Assembly (NCBI GenBank): GCA_963707515.1 | Contig: CAVPQI010000003.1 | Span: 620,001-684,000, forward strand | Length of the DNA stretch: 64,000 nucleotides | Source: Sva-07 sp963707515 | GTDB lineage: Bacteria; Actinomycetota; Acidimicrobiia; Acidimicrobiales; Ilumatobacteraceae | Direction: 5' to 3' | Shown here: in pieces, positions 7,982 to 19,330 of the stretch | Position numbering within the stretch: position 1 is the stretch's first letter | Layout of the letters: the number at the start of each line of letters is the position of its first letter | Position numbers and translations under genes: made by a program | Notes under the pieces: generated by a model | Database searches by the model: none | What the model was told of the DNA's origin: nothing | What the model saw: the letters and a program-made list of their open reading frames with translations, nothing else

Positions 7982-10306
7982 TCAGGATGCTGCGTGCTCG
8001 ATCGACGGATCGAGGCGTTCACTTGAAGAATCCGCCCTGCGGGCCAACGTACCCAGTACGACGAGCCCGATGGTCGCGGCGACGGCGAGCAGCGAGATCA
8101 GCATCGTCGGCCCGAACAACGGTTGGTGGTACCGCCACTCGATCGTGTGCTCGCCCTCGGGAACCGCGACGCCGAGGAACAGCCCGTCGACGACGACGAG
8201 GTCGGCGGGCCGGCCGTCGACCTCGACCGACCAGCCGTCGATCGCCTGCCGGGCAAGCGAGACGACCGCCGGGCGGTCGAGGCTGGTCTCGACGACGGCG
8301 TGTTCCGGGGTGCGGAACTCGACGTCGAGACCGGTGGGTGCGCAGTCGGCACCGTCGCAGGTGAGCACTGCACCGGGATCGTCGACGAGGGCGACGTCGC
8401 GGGTGCCGTCGGGATCCTCGCGGAGGAGGTCGGCGGCCGAGCCATCGACGAGCCGGGCACTCGGCCAGGCCACCGCGTCGCCCGACCACGCCGGGTTCTC
8501 GTACACGGCGAACCGCTCGTCCGTGACGGTCGGCCCGATCCAACCCGGGATGAACTGATCGGCAGGGCGGGCGAGGTCGAGCAGCACGAAGCGGACGCCC
8601 AGCCGGGCCATCGCCTCGGGCTCGACGGGGATCTGGAGGCTGTTGCGCAGCGGCAGCTCGACGGGCGGGTCCGGTGTGAACCGGCGCAGGGCCTCCGCCC
8701 AGCGCTCGGTGATCTGCACCCCACCGTCGTACCCGTCGGGCGACGGCACGCCGGCGACGACGTTGGTGTTCGGCCGCATCCCCGGCATCTGGTAGTCGAC
8801 GGGCGCACCGTCGTCCGTCAGGGCGATCGTCGAACCAGCGTCCTGGTCGGCGAGCCAGTCGGTCGTCGCCGTTGCATGGTCGGTGAACGCGGCGTCCTCG
8901 CGCAGCCGCTGCGGTATCGACGGGAGCGACATCAGGCTGAGCTCGACGGCGAGTACGGCGACGGCGGATGCGGCGACCACGCTGCGCCGCCGGTCGCCGC
9001 GCCAGATCACGCCGAGGCCGAGCAGCGCCACCACCGCCAGCACGGTGACCGCCCAGATGGCGGTCGAACGGCGGTCGAAGGTGACCAGCGGGCCCCCGGC
9101 GATCCCGACGGCGACGAGCGCGACCGCCCCGGCGACCACGCCGAGTTCGAGGCGGCGAATGCCGCGATGCACGGCGTCGGCGCCGGCGCCCGCGAAGACC
9201 GCCGCCACCAGCCCGACGATCACCAGCCAGCGCGCCGACGCCCGAGCGAGGTCGAACCCGGGCAGCACCTCGTAGGCGGCGCGGAACACGAACGACTCGG
9301 GCCCGAACGACCACAGCAGCGCCAGTACGCCGACGAAGGCGAACGAGATCGCCCACGGGCGGCTGGCCGGCTCCGTCACGGTGCGGACCACGCCGACCGT
9401 GGCGACGATCGCCACGACGACGCCGATGAACCCGATCGTCTCGAAGCCCCCGGCGAAGATCGCCGGGTCGATGTCGCGCACCGTCCCGAGGAGTGCCCTG
9501 GCGCTGTTCGACGGCAGCAGGTTGAACCCCGAGCCGCTGAGCTCGGCCATCGTCCGTCCGCCGGAGATGGCGCTGTCCGACGTGGCCAGCAGCGTCGCCA
9601 CGAGCTGGGGGAGCGCGATCATCGCACCGAGGGCGACACCGCCGGCGACGAAGCCCAACCGGCGCCAGCGCTCACCGACGACCGCGAACCCGACGGTCGC
9701 GGCGATCGCCAGCACCACGATCTCGTACACCAACTGTGGGTGGCCGGCGAGCAGCACGGCGGCCGTCGCACCCGACAGGGCGGCCGTCGACTCCCAGCGT
9801 CGGGGAGACGTCAGCGCGGCGTGGATCGTCGCCACCAGCATCGGCGCCCAGGCGAGCACCAGGATCTGTTCGAACTGGACGGTCTTCGTCAGCGACGACC
9901 CGGCGGCGACGGCGACGATGGCGGCAACCGTCGAGCCGATCGCACCGAACGCCAGGCGTCGGGTGAGGACGAGCATGCCGATGCCGAGGAGCACGACGTG
10001 CAACGTGACGATCACACCCATCGCCCGGTTGAGGTCGAACCCGAGGGCGAGCAGGTGCGCCGGGTAGAGGACCGCCGCCTGCGGATTGCCGAGATGCGGC
10101 ACCCCGGCAAAGATCAGGTCGTTGACGAGCGGAAGCCGGCCGGCGCGGATCGCCTCACGGGTGACGTCGAGGTTCGGTCCCGAGTAGGCGTACGTGTCGA
10201 ACCCGACGACGAAACCGCCGGGGAGCCAGAACGACCTCGCCAACCACAGGCTGATGATCGTGACGACGGCGAACGGGATCGCCGCTCGCCCACGCGATCC
10301 GACCAT
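7982..10306 (-). CDS. YfhO-like polytopic membrane protein (774 aa)
   Basis: A large integral membrane protein with about a dozen hydrophobic segments across residues 10-520. It has a conserved extracytoplasmic GVPHLGNPQAAVLYP motif after the first helix, and a soluble C-terminal beta domain (GWSVEVDGRPADLVVVDGLF ... GEHTIEWRY). Both features match the YfhO/GT-C-like family, whose members are linked to glycosylation of lipoteichoic or other surface polymers. The start ATG at 10306 is used because it overlaps the upstream stop as TGATG; a longer in-frame extension reads only low-complexity sequence. It is coupled to the HhH-GPD and methyltransferase genes. Substrate unknown. Confidence 0.8.
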   Translation of the reverse strand: MVGSRGRAAIPFAVVTIISLWLARSFWLPGGFVVGFDTYAYSGPNLDVTREAIRAGRLPLVNDLIFAGVPHLGNPQAAVLYPAHLLALGFDLNRAMGVIVTLHVVLLGIGMLVLTRRLAFGAIGSTVAAIVAVAAGSSLTKTVQFEQILVLAWAPMLVATIHAALTSPRRWESTAALSGATAAVLLAGHPQLVYEIVVLAIAATVGFAVVGERWRRLGFVAGGVALGAMIALPQLVATLLATSDSAISGGRTMAELSGSGFNLLPSNSARALLGTVRDIDPAIFAGGFETIGFIGVVVAIVATVGVVRTVTEPASRPWAISFAFVGVLALLWSFGPESFVFRAAYEVLPGFDLARASARWLVIVGLVAAVFAGAGADAVHRGIRRLELGVVAGAVALVAVGIAGGPLVTFDRRSTAIWAVTVLAVVALLGLGVIWRGDRRRSVVAASAVAVLAVELSLMSLPSIPQRLREDAAFTDHATATTDWLADQDAGSTIALTDDGAPVDYQMPGMRPNTNVVAGVPSPDGYDGGVQITERWAEALRRFTPDPPVELPLRNSLQIPVEPEAMARLGVRFVLLDLARPADQFIPGWIGPTVTDERFAVYENPAWSGDAVAWPSARLVDGSAADLLREDPDGTRDVALVDDPGAVLTCDGADCAPTGLDVEFRTPEHAVVETSLDRPAVVSLARQAIDGWSVEVDGRPADLVVVDGLFLGVAVPEGEHTIEWRYHQPLFGPTMLISLLAVAATIGLVVLGTLARRADSSSERLDPSIEHAAS

Positions 10307-10890
10307 CACTCGAGCGGCCGGTCCTGTTTGTCCTTCTTCGCCGCCTTCTGGGCCTTCTTCCACTCCCGCACCTTCCCGAGTGATTCGGGCCCGTCGATGT
10401 CGGCGACCGATCTCGGGACGTCATCACCGAACTTGCCCGCTGCCTCGCGCCATCCCGGCGGGCTGACGCCCTGCGACTTGCCGAGGATGGCGACGAAGAT
10501 CTTTGCCTTCTCGTCGCCGTATCCCGGCAGGGCGAGCAGCCGTCGATACAGCTCGGCACCGGAGTCGACGTCGCGCCAGATGTTCGCCGCGTCGCCGTCG
10601 TACTCGACGACCAGCGCGGTGCAGAGCGCATGGATGCGAGTGCCCATCGCGCCCGGGTAGCGGTGGATCGCCGGCTTCGTCGAGCAGACGGCGACGAGGG
10701 CGTCGACGTCCATCGCCGCGATCGCCGTCGGATCGAGGTGACCGAGGCGTTGTTGCAGCGTCGCCGGCCCGGCGAACGCCCATTCCATCGGTACCTGCTG
10801 GTCGAGGAGCATGCCGATCAGCAGGGCGTTGGGGTCGTTGTTGAGCAGCCCGTCGGCGGCGGCGTCGCCGGTGATGTACAGCGTGCCCAT
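10306..10890 (-). CDS. HhH-GPD family base-excision-repair-like protein
   Basis: A 194-residue protein of the actinobacterial HhH-GPD family (TIGR03252-like). Features visible are LLNNDPNALLIGMLLDQQVPMEWAF at residues 13-37, a helix-hairpin-helix-like LLALPGYGDEKAKIFVAILGK at about 134-154, and a Lys-rich C-terminal tail (KKAQKAAKKDKQ). The family resembles DNA glycosylases but its activity is not established. The canonical catalytic Lys/Asp pair is not obvious to me. ATG 10890 overlaps the methyltransferase stop (TGATG), and the stop overlaps the next ATG, so three minus-strand genes are translationally coupled. Confidence 0.8.
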   Translation of the reverse strand: MGTLYITGDAAADGLLNNDPNALLIGMLLDQQVPMEWAFAGPATLQQRLGHLDPTAIAAMDVDALVAVCSTKPAIHRYPGAMGTRIHALCTALVVEYDGDAANIWRDVDSGAELYRRLLALPGYGDEKAKIFVAILGKSQGVSPPGWREAAGKFGDDVPRSVADIDGPESLGKVREWKKAQKAAKKDKQDRPLE

Positions 10891-11522
10891 CAGCGGCGTT
10901 CGGCGACGAGCAGCATCTGGCCGGCGAGCGGACGGAAGGGCAGACGCAGATACAGCGGGACGAGGCGGTGACCGAACGAGAGTCGCGATTTCATGGTCAG
11001 TGGCAAGAAGCGGGGTTCGCTGTGGACGATCTCGAAGCGGTGCGATGCGACGAGGTCGGCGAGCGAGGTGTCGGTCCAGATCGTGCGGTGGGTGTAGTCG
11101 TCGAAGTAGCGCTTCGGGGCGAGGCGGAAGTTCGGTTGGATGAGCACCAGCCGGCCGCCGGTGGCGAGGACGCGGTGGACCGCGTCGAGCAGGCCGTCGA
11201 TGGCGTCGTGGTCGAGGTGCTCGATGAAGTTGCTGGCGATGACGGTGGCGAACTCGCCGTCGGCGAACCGCGACAGGTCGGTGGCGTCGCCGACGATCGC
11301 CTCGATGTCGTCGGGCACGAGCTTCGGCAGGTCGGGGTTGGTGTCGATGGCGACCTTGCGTGCGGCGACGACGTAGCGGGTGAGGTCGGCGTAGCCCGCG
11401 GCGAGGTCGAGCAGGGCGCCGGCGGTGTCGATCCACGGGCCGAGGTGGGCCGCGACGTGACGCCACACCTCGGCTCGGCGGGGGTCGGGCGTGAACCGGG
11501 TGTCGTAGTACTCCGTCGACAT
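10890..11522 (-). CDS. Class I SAM-dependent methyltransferase (210 aa)
   Basis: Rossmann-fold methyltransferase. Motif I is ALLDLAAGYADLTRY (about 36-50), an acidic end of strand 2 is VAIDTNPDL, motif II/III is IVGDATDLSRFADGEFATVIASNFIEHL, and a post-motif LATGGRLVLIQPN follows. The HDAIDGLLDAVHRVL helix is typical of glycan or lipid methyltransferases. It is the first gene of the coupled set methyltransferase / HhH-GPD / YfhO-like. The substrate is unknown; the neighbouring YfhO-like gene and glycosyltransferases would suit a sugar methyltransferase, but this is inference. Confidence 0.8.
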   Translation of the reverse strand: MSTEYYDTRFTPDPRRAEVWRHVAAHLGPWIDTAGALLDLAAGYADLTRYVVAARKVAIDTNPDLPKLVPDDIEAIVGDATDLSRFADGEFATVIASNFIEHLDHDAIDGLLDAVHRVLATGGRLVLIQPNFRLAPKRYFDDYTHRTIWTDTSLADLVASHRFEIVHSEPRFLPLTMKSRLSFGHRLVPLYLRLPFRPLAGQMLLVAERR

Positions 11523-11542
11523 GCGGACGCCGACGCTACCGC

Positions 11543-11578
11543 AGCGTTACAACAGGGGTCAGACCCCTGTTGTAACGC

Positions 11579-11579
<1 letters not shown>
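11543..11579. repeat. 37-bp perfect palindrome, dispersed repeat family A, copy 1
   Basis: A perfect inverted repeat centred on one A at 11561, with 18-bp arms and core ACAGGGGTCAGACCCCTGT. Its outer edge touches the aceE stop codon, and it lies just upstream of the methyltransferase gene, in a same-strand gap. Two other copies lie at 26079 and 46117. At the fifth base pair of the GCGT-N arm this copy has T-A, whereas the others have G-C and C-G. Confidence 0.9.
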
Positions 11580-14320
<2,741 letters not shown>

Positions 14321-14390
14321 GCGCCCAGTCTCGCAGTCCTACCGGGTGGTACGCACCGGACGCCCGGTGTCACGCCCACCTGTCTCGCCG

Positions 14391-14443
14391 CACCCTCCTC
14401 CCTCCTCCCTCCTCCTTCCTCCTCCTCCTCCTCCTCCCTCCTT
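14391..14443. repeat. Pyrimidine-rich CTC/CCT tract upstream of aceE
   Basis: About 53 nt made almost only of C and T, with CTC and CCT triplets and several CCC runs. It is 70-120 nt upstream of the aceE start, so it reads as GGA/GGG-rich sequence on the strand that aceE is transcribed from. It could form a G-quadruplex or triplex, or it may be a simple slippage repeat. Confidence 0.7.
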
Positions 14444-14475
14444 GCTGGCTCACATCCCGGCGCGTCGCACCGCAA

Positions 14476-14530
14476 CCCGAAACTTGTCCGATCGGTTCCG
14501 CTGGGCGGCACCGATCGGACAAATTCGGGG
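14476..14530. repeat. Inverted repeat with CCGAAA-TTGTCC arms, family C copy 1
   Basis: Arms of about 20 nt (left ending TTGTCCGATCGGT, right starting ACCGATCGGACAA) pair perfectly over 13 bp and imperfectly at the CCCGAA ends, around a 13-nt loop. It lies in the divergent gap between aceE and rnhA, 34 nt before the rnhA start, so it could be regulatory rather than a terminator. A related element with the same outer motif is at 54951. Confidence 0.65.
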
Positions 14531-14563
14531 TCTGCGACGACAGGTCGGTAGGTTCGGGCGACG

Positions 14564-15013
14564 ATGACCCGGCTGAGGATCTACACCGACGGGGCGTGCA
14601 GCGGGAATCCGGGCCCCGGTGGCTGGGCCTGGGCGGTGGCACCGGGCGGCGAACCCCACGGCGCTGGCGGCGAAGCGCGCACGACGAACCAGCGGATGGA
14701 GGTCCAGGCGGTCATCGAGGCGCTGCGGGCTCACGACCGTCTCGCCGACGACAACGGCGCGCCGTTGCCGATCGAGATCGTCTCCGATTCGACGTACGTC
14801 GTCAACTGCTTCCGCGATCGGTGGCACGTCAAGTGGGAGCGCAACGGCTGGGTCAACTCGAAGAAGCAGCCCGTCGCCAATGCCGACCTGTGGCGGCCGC
14901 TGATCGAGCTCGTCGCCGCCAATGACGTCACCTTCGGGTGGGTCAAGGGCCACAGCGGTGACCCGATGAACGACCTCGTCGACCGCCTCGCCGTCGCCGC
15001 CATCCCGCGCTGA
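14564..15013 (+). CDS. rnhA: Ribonuclease HI (149 aa)
   Basis: Cleaves the RNA strand of RNA-DNA hybrids in the cytoplasm. The full fold is present: RIYTDGACSGNPGPGGWAW with catalytic Asp at residue 8, TNQRMEVQAVIEAL with catalytic Glu, EIVSDSTYVVNC with the third Asp, and VKGHSGDPMNDLVDRLA with the flap His and final Asp. Length matches the bacterial type-1 enzyme. ATG 14564 is the first start at which homology begins. The gene stands alone between the aceE upstream region and a gap filled by tandem hairpins. Confidence 0.95.
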   Translation: MTRLRIYTDGACSGNPGPGGWAWAVAPGGEPHGAGGEARTTNQRMEVQAVIEALRAHDRLADDNGAPLPIEIVSDSTYVVNCFRDRWHVKWERNGWVNSKKQPVANADLWRPLIELVAANDVTFGWVKGHSGDPMNDLVDRLAVAAIPR

Positions 15014-15042
15014 GTGGTGGCCGGCGAGTGGTGGCCGTCCCG

Positions 15043-15224
15043 TTCTGTGTCAGCAACAACGCTGACATCCGGCGTTGTCGCTGACGCTGAACTTGAGGAC
15101 CCGGGTGCGTTTCTGTGTCAGCAACAACGTTGACATCGGATGTTGTGGCTGACACGGATTTCGTCGAGCGGCACGGTGTGCTTCTGTGTCAGCGACAACG
15201 CTGGAATCCGACGTTGTTGCTGAC
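15043..15224. repeat. Three tandem ~70-bp units, each an imperfect hairpin (family D)
   Basis: The 321-nt gap 15014-15334 holds no gene. It contains three tandem units beginning TTCTGTGTCAGC at 15043, 15111 and 15182. Each carries an inverted repeat GTCAGCAACAACG ... CGTTGTCGCTGAC (15049-15085, 15115-15155, 15188-15224) around an 11-13-nt loop of type CTGACATCCGG. Units 1 and 3 have swapped AGCAAC/AGCGAC arms, so they could also pair with each other. The remainder of the gap (15225-15334) shows nothing clear. Confidence 0.8.
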
Positions 15225-15334
15225 GCTGAACGGCGGGGACGTGGCAAGATCTCGTCGGTAATGCCACGCCCGGTGACGAAGAACTCGATGACATGACGGT
15301 TGGGATCGGTCGACGAACGTTACGGTTCGGCGAC

Positions 15335-18236
15335 ATGCGTCGGGTCGTGCTCGCCGTGGCCGTGCTCGTCGGTCTCCTCGTCGTACCGAACACGCCGGGT
15401 GCGCCGGCGCAGCGCGCAGCGGCGGCGCCGAACGACATCATCGCCCTCGTCGTCGAGGGCACCGGGTTCGGTCATGGCCGCGGCATGAGCCAGTGGGGCG
15501 CCTACGGCTGGGCGGTCGACCACGGCTGGAACCATGACCAGATCCTGAACCACTACTACGGCGGCACGTCCACCGGTGCGGCCCCGGCCGGCAACGCGAC
15601 GATGACCGTGCGGATGCTCGGCTACGACAACGCCGGCACGGTCGACGTGACGTCGGCTGCGGGCGGCATCACCTGGAACGGCAAGCGCGCAGACCTACAC
15701 CTCGATGCGGGCGGTGTGGAACGGGAGCGCGTACGACGTCTACGGCACGAACACGAGGACGTGCTCGGTGCCCCAGACGACGAAGCTCGGCACGGCGACG
15801 CAGATGACCTTCGCCATCACCGACGGCAACGGCAACGCCATCGGCAACACCTGGGCCACGCCGGCCGATCGGACGCTCGGCCTGTGCCGGGGCGACGGGT
15901 CGGTCGTGCACTACCGGGGTTCGCTGCGCATGCTCAACAGCGGTGGCCTGCGGCTCGTCAACACCGTGTCCACCGAGAACTACCTGCGCGGCGTCGTGCC
16001 ACGCGAGATCGCGGCGACCTGGGCCAACGCCGGCAACGGGGCGGGCGCCAACGCCGTCCGCGCCCAAGCCGTTGCCGCTCGTTCCTACGCCCTGGCACAG
16101 AACCGTTATCCCGCCTACGCCAAGACGTGTGACACCACCGCCTGCCAGGCCTACGGGGGTGCGGCAACCAGGTCCAATGCGACCGGCAACGCGACGGTGA
16201 TCGAACACGCCCTGACGGACGCGGCGATCTCGGCGACCAACAACCAGGTCAGGCTGTGGCCCAACGGCACGATCGTGGCGACCGAGTTCTCCGCGTCCAA
16301 CGGTCCGCGCACCGCCGGTGGGTCGTTCCCGGCTGTCAACGATGCCGGTGACGCCACGCCGCGCAACCCCAATCATCGCTGGACGCGGGTCCTCGATGCC
16401 GATGCCATCGCCCAGCGCTACGGACTGGGGGCCCTCACGTCGGCATCGATGGCCGAGTCGACGAACCCCAACTACGCCGGCAAGTTCGACGGCATCTGGT
16501 TCGACGACGTGGTCCTCAACGGCAACCGCCGCGTCGACTCCTGGACGTTCCGCGGCAACTTCAACCTGCCGTCGCCCGGCTTCACCGTGCGGGTGATCAC
16601 CCGCGACACGATCAACAAGTCGGTCGGCTTCATCGGTGACTCGGTCGGCAACGGCGTCGCCGGCTCGCCGTTGTCCGAGTTCTCCATCCTCACCGACGGC
16701 ATGTTCGCCTCGGCGAGGTTCGACATGCAGGACAGCCGCTGCACCGTCAACCCGTCGTGTCCCGGCACGAGCGGGGTGGAGGCCGCCAACGCGCTGCCGG
16801 CGAACCTCGATCTCGTCATCGTCGAACTCGGCTACAACGACTGGACGCCCGACATGGGCACCGCTGTCGACACGATGATGGGCGCCCTCAGGGCCCGCGG
16901 CGTGAAGCACGTGATGTGGGTCAACATGGCCTCGGCGACCGGGATCTCGCCGAACGCCGGCACCTACGGCGCCCGCAATGCGGCACTGCAGGCGGCGACG
17001 GCGAGATGGCCGAACCTGTCCGTGCTCGACTGGAACTCGTTCAGCAACACGTCCGAGAAGTCCCGCTGGTTCGCCAGTGACGGTGTGCACCTGACCGCCA
17101 CCGGCGACGCCCAGTTCTCGCTGTGGTTGCGACAGCAGCTCGCCCCGTTCAACAGCAAGGTCGGCTCCGGCCAGACACTGTCGTTCCGCATCGCCGGTGT
17201 CGACGGGGTTCCGTTGGGCGCCCAGGCGGTGGCGCTCAACGTCACTGCCGTCGATCCTGCGGGTTGGGGTTACCTGACCGTCTGGCCGTGCGGATCGGCC
17301 CGACCCGAGGCCTCGAACGTCAACTTCGTGTCCGCGGGTGCGGTGGAACCGAACTCGGTCCTGACCCAGGTCGACTCGACCGGCAAGATCTGTGTGTACA
17401 CCCATGCCACCACGCACGTGATCGTGGACGTCGCTGGGTGGTTCACGGCGGGCTACCAATCGCGGTCGCCGCTGCGGACCGTCGACACGCGCAACGGGAT
17501 CGGGGCACCGCGTGCCCGCGTCGTGCCCGGGGCACCGCTGCGTGTGCCGATGCGCGGTGGTCCCGCCGGCGTTCCCGGCAACGCCACGGCGGTGGCGATG
17601 AACGTGACCGCCGTGGGCACCGCCGGGTGGGGCTATCTGACCGTGTGGCCGTGTGGGTCGCCGCAGCCGACGGCGTCGAATGTCAACTTCGTGACCGCCG
17701 GTGCGGTCGAGCCGAACTCGGTGCTGACCAAGATCGACGGGACCGGTGAGATGTGCATCGCCACGTCGTCGCCGACCGACGTCCTCGTCGACGTCGCCGG
17801 CTGGTTCACGTCCGGCTACGAGTCGATCTCGCCCGACCGCACCGTCGACACGCGCCTCGGCATCGGCGCCCCGCGCGCCCGGCTCGTCCCGGGTGCCCCG
17901 TTGCGCGTGCGGGCGACCGGTGTGGCGGGCGTGCCAGGGAACGCCACTGCGGTGGCGATGAACGTGACCGCCGTCGAACCTGACGGTTGGGGCTACCTCA
18001 CGGTGTGGCCGTGCGGGTCGGCGCAGCCCAACGCCTCGAACGTCAACTTCGTGACCGCCGGTGCGGTCGAGCCGAACTCGGTGCTGACCAAGGTCGACGG
18101 GACCGGTGAGGTGTGCATCGCCACGTCGTCGCCGACCGATGTGCTCGTCGACGTCGCCGGCTGGTTCACGTCCGGCTACGAGTCGGTGTCACCGCGCCGC
18201 ACCGTCGACACCCGCAATGGCATCGGCACCCCCTGA
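15335..18236 (+). CDS. Secreted SpoIID domain + SGNH hydrolase + repeat array (one frameshift)
   Basis: A modular exported protein of about 966 residues. It has a signal peptide (MRRVVLAVAVLVGLLVVPN...), a SpoIID/LytB-type domain (GTGFGHGRGMSQWGAYG; later YLRGVVPREIAATW and AVRAQAVAARSYAL), and an SGNH/GDSL-like hydrolase (VGFIGDSVGNG with Ser, VIVELGYNDWT, SDGVHLTATGD). Three ~120-residue SNLNF modules follow. SpoIID domains cleave denuded peptidoglycan glycan strands and SGNH domains are esterases, so cell-wall remodelling is likely. One extra G near 15689 breaks the frame between GKR and QTYTSMRAVW; without it the protein is continuous. The third module is followed only by the header of a fourth (TVDTRNGIGTP), so the array is cut short. 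Confidence 0.8.
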
Positions 18237-18247
18237 CCACAGCCTGA

Positions 18248-18277
18248 CCGCCGGCACGTGACGAACGTGCGGGGCGG
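18248..18277 (+). terminator. Hairpin downstream of the SpoIID-SGNH gene
   Basis: GCACGT-GACGA-ACGTGC forms the inner stem, extended by flanking CCGCC and GGCGG. It starts 12 nt after the stop, in the position of a transcription terminator, and has no T tract. Confidence 0.4.
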
Positions 18278-18360
18278 TCCCGCGAACGTCCGTGACTCCC
18301 TTGCAGGGCCTCGTCGACCGGATTGCTTGCATCGGCCAAGGAACGAATAGCGTCCGGCCC

Positions 18361-19137
18361 ATGGACATTTCTGGTGCTAGCGCAATCGTCACGGGTGGAG
18401 CGTCGGGAATCGGCGCCGCCACCGCCCGCATGCTCGCCGAGCGTGGGGCCAAGGTCGTCATCGCCGACCTTCAGGAGGACAAGGGCAACGCCCTCGCCGA
18501 CGAGATCGGTGGCGCGTTCGCCAAGGTCGACGTCACGAACACCGACGACATCATCAACGCCGTCGAGATGGCCAAGTCGATGGGCCCCCTGCGCGTCCTC
18601 GTCAACTCGGCCGGTATCGGCTGGGCGCAGCGCACCGTCGGCAAGGACGGCACCGTCGAGTCGGCCGCCAACCTCGACGCCTTCAAGAAGGTCGTCGCCA
18701 TCAACCTGATCGGCACGTTCGACTGCATCCGCGTCGCCGCCACGGCGATGAGCACCACCGAGCCGCTCGAGCACGGTGAGCGCGGTGCGATCGTCAACAT
18801 CGCCTCGGTGGCGGCGTTCGACGGCCAGATCGGCCAGGCCAGCTACTCCGCCTCGAAGGGCGGCGTCGTCGGCATGACGCTTCCGATCGCACGCGACCTG
18901 TCGGCGATCGGCGTGCGCGTCAACACCGTCGCCCCCGGCCTGATCGACACGCCGATCTACGGCGAAGGCGAGAACAGCGAGGCGTTCAAGGAGAACCTGC
19001 AGAAGGGCGTGCTGTTCCCCAAGCGCCTCGGCGATCCGGAGCAGCTGGCGTCGATGGTCGTCGAGTGCGTGACCAACAGCTACATGAACGCCGAGACGAT
19101 CCGTGTCGACGGCGGCATCCGTATGCCCCCCAAGTGA
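18361..19137 (+). CDS. Short-chain dehydrogenase, 3-hydroxyacyl-CoA dehydrogenase type 2-like
   Basis: A 258-residue NAD(P)-dependent SDR. The cofactor motif is TGGASGIGAATA at 11-22, with an Asp (IADLQ) at the end of strand 2 suggesting NAD preference. The NAG region is VNSAGIG, the catalytic Ser lies in VNIASVAAFDGQIGQ, and the catalytic YSASK follows. The SGAIVN/EHGERGAIVN region and ending GGIRMPPK match HSD17B10/3-hydroxyacyl-CoA dehydrogenase type 2 proteins, so a beta-oxidation step is plausible. ATG 18361 is preferred over the longer frame because it begins the Rossmann fold. It converges on argJ across two structured elements. Confidence 0.85.
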   Translation: MDISGASAIVTGGASGIGAATARMLAERGAKVVIADLQEDKGNALADEIGGAFAKVDVTNTDDIINAVEMAKSMGPLRVLVNSAGIGWAQRTVGKDGTVESAANLDAFKKVVAINLIGTFDCIRVAATAMSTTEPLEHGERGAIVNIASVAAFDGQIGQASYSASKGGVVGMTLPIARDLSAIGVRVNTVAPGLIDTPIYGEGENSEAFKENLQKGVLFPKRLGDPEQLASMVVECVTNSYMNAETIRVDGGIRMPPK

Positions 19138-19144
19138 CCCCGAG

Positions 19145-19252
19145 CTGAGCCGGTCCGGTTCGCCCGATCGCTGCGTTGCGGAACTCGGTCGTTGCCGCAA
19201 GGCAACGTCCCTCGTCCGCGCCTTGCGCTCGAACGAACCGATCCCGGCTCAG
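19145..19252. ncRNA. Candidate structured RNA element between SDR and argJ
   Basis: An imperfect 18-19-nt outer inverted repeat (19145-19162 with 19234-19252: CTGAGCCGG...CCGGCTCAG ends) encloses a GCGGA/TCCGC pair and an inner 7-bp hairpin CGTTGCC-GCAA-GGCAACG (19190-19207) closed by a GNRA-type loop. The nesting suggests a folded transcript or a complex terminator; no known RNA family is recognised. It can be transcribed from either strand. Confidence 0.35.
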
Positions 19253-19282
19253 ATGAACACCGAGATTTGAAACTGCGCATCG

Positions 19283-19314
19283 AACGTCGCGACGGGGTCA
19301 CCCGTCGCGACGTT
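19283..19314. terminator. Perfect 14-bp hairpin terminator between SDR and argJ
   Basis: AACGTCGCGACGGG, loop GTCA, then the exact complement, followed by TGCGTTT. It lies in the gap between convergent genes, 16 nt before the argJ stop, and can serve both directions. Confidence 0.65.
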
Positions 19315-19330
19315 TGCGTTTCTGGCCCGC

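Noticed and set aside
15043..15224. Three regular repeats suggested a short CRISPR array
   Set aside because: Units are adjacent hairpins with no unique spacers of constant length, and no cas genes are in the window.
15335..18236. SpoIID suggested sporulation
   Set aside because: No other sporulation genes are present; SpoIID domains are widespread in non-sporulating cell-wall proteins.
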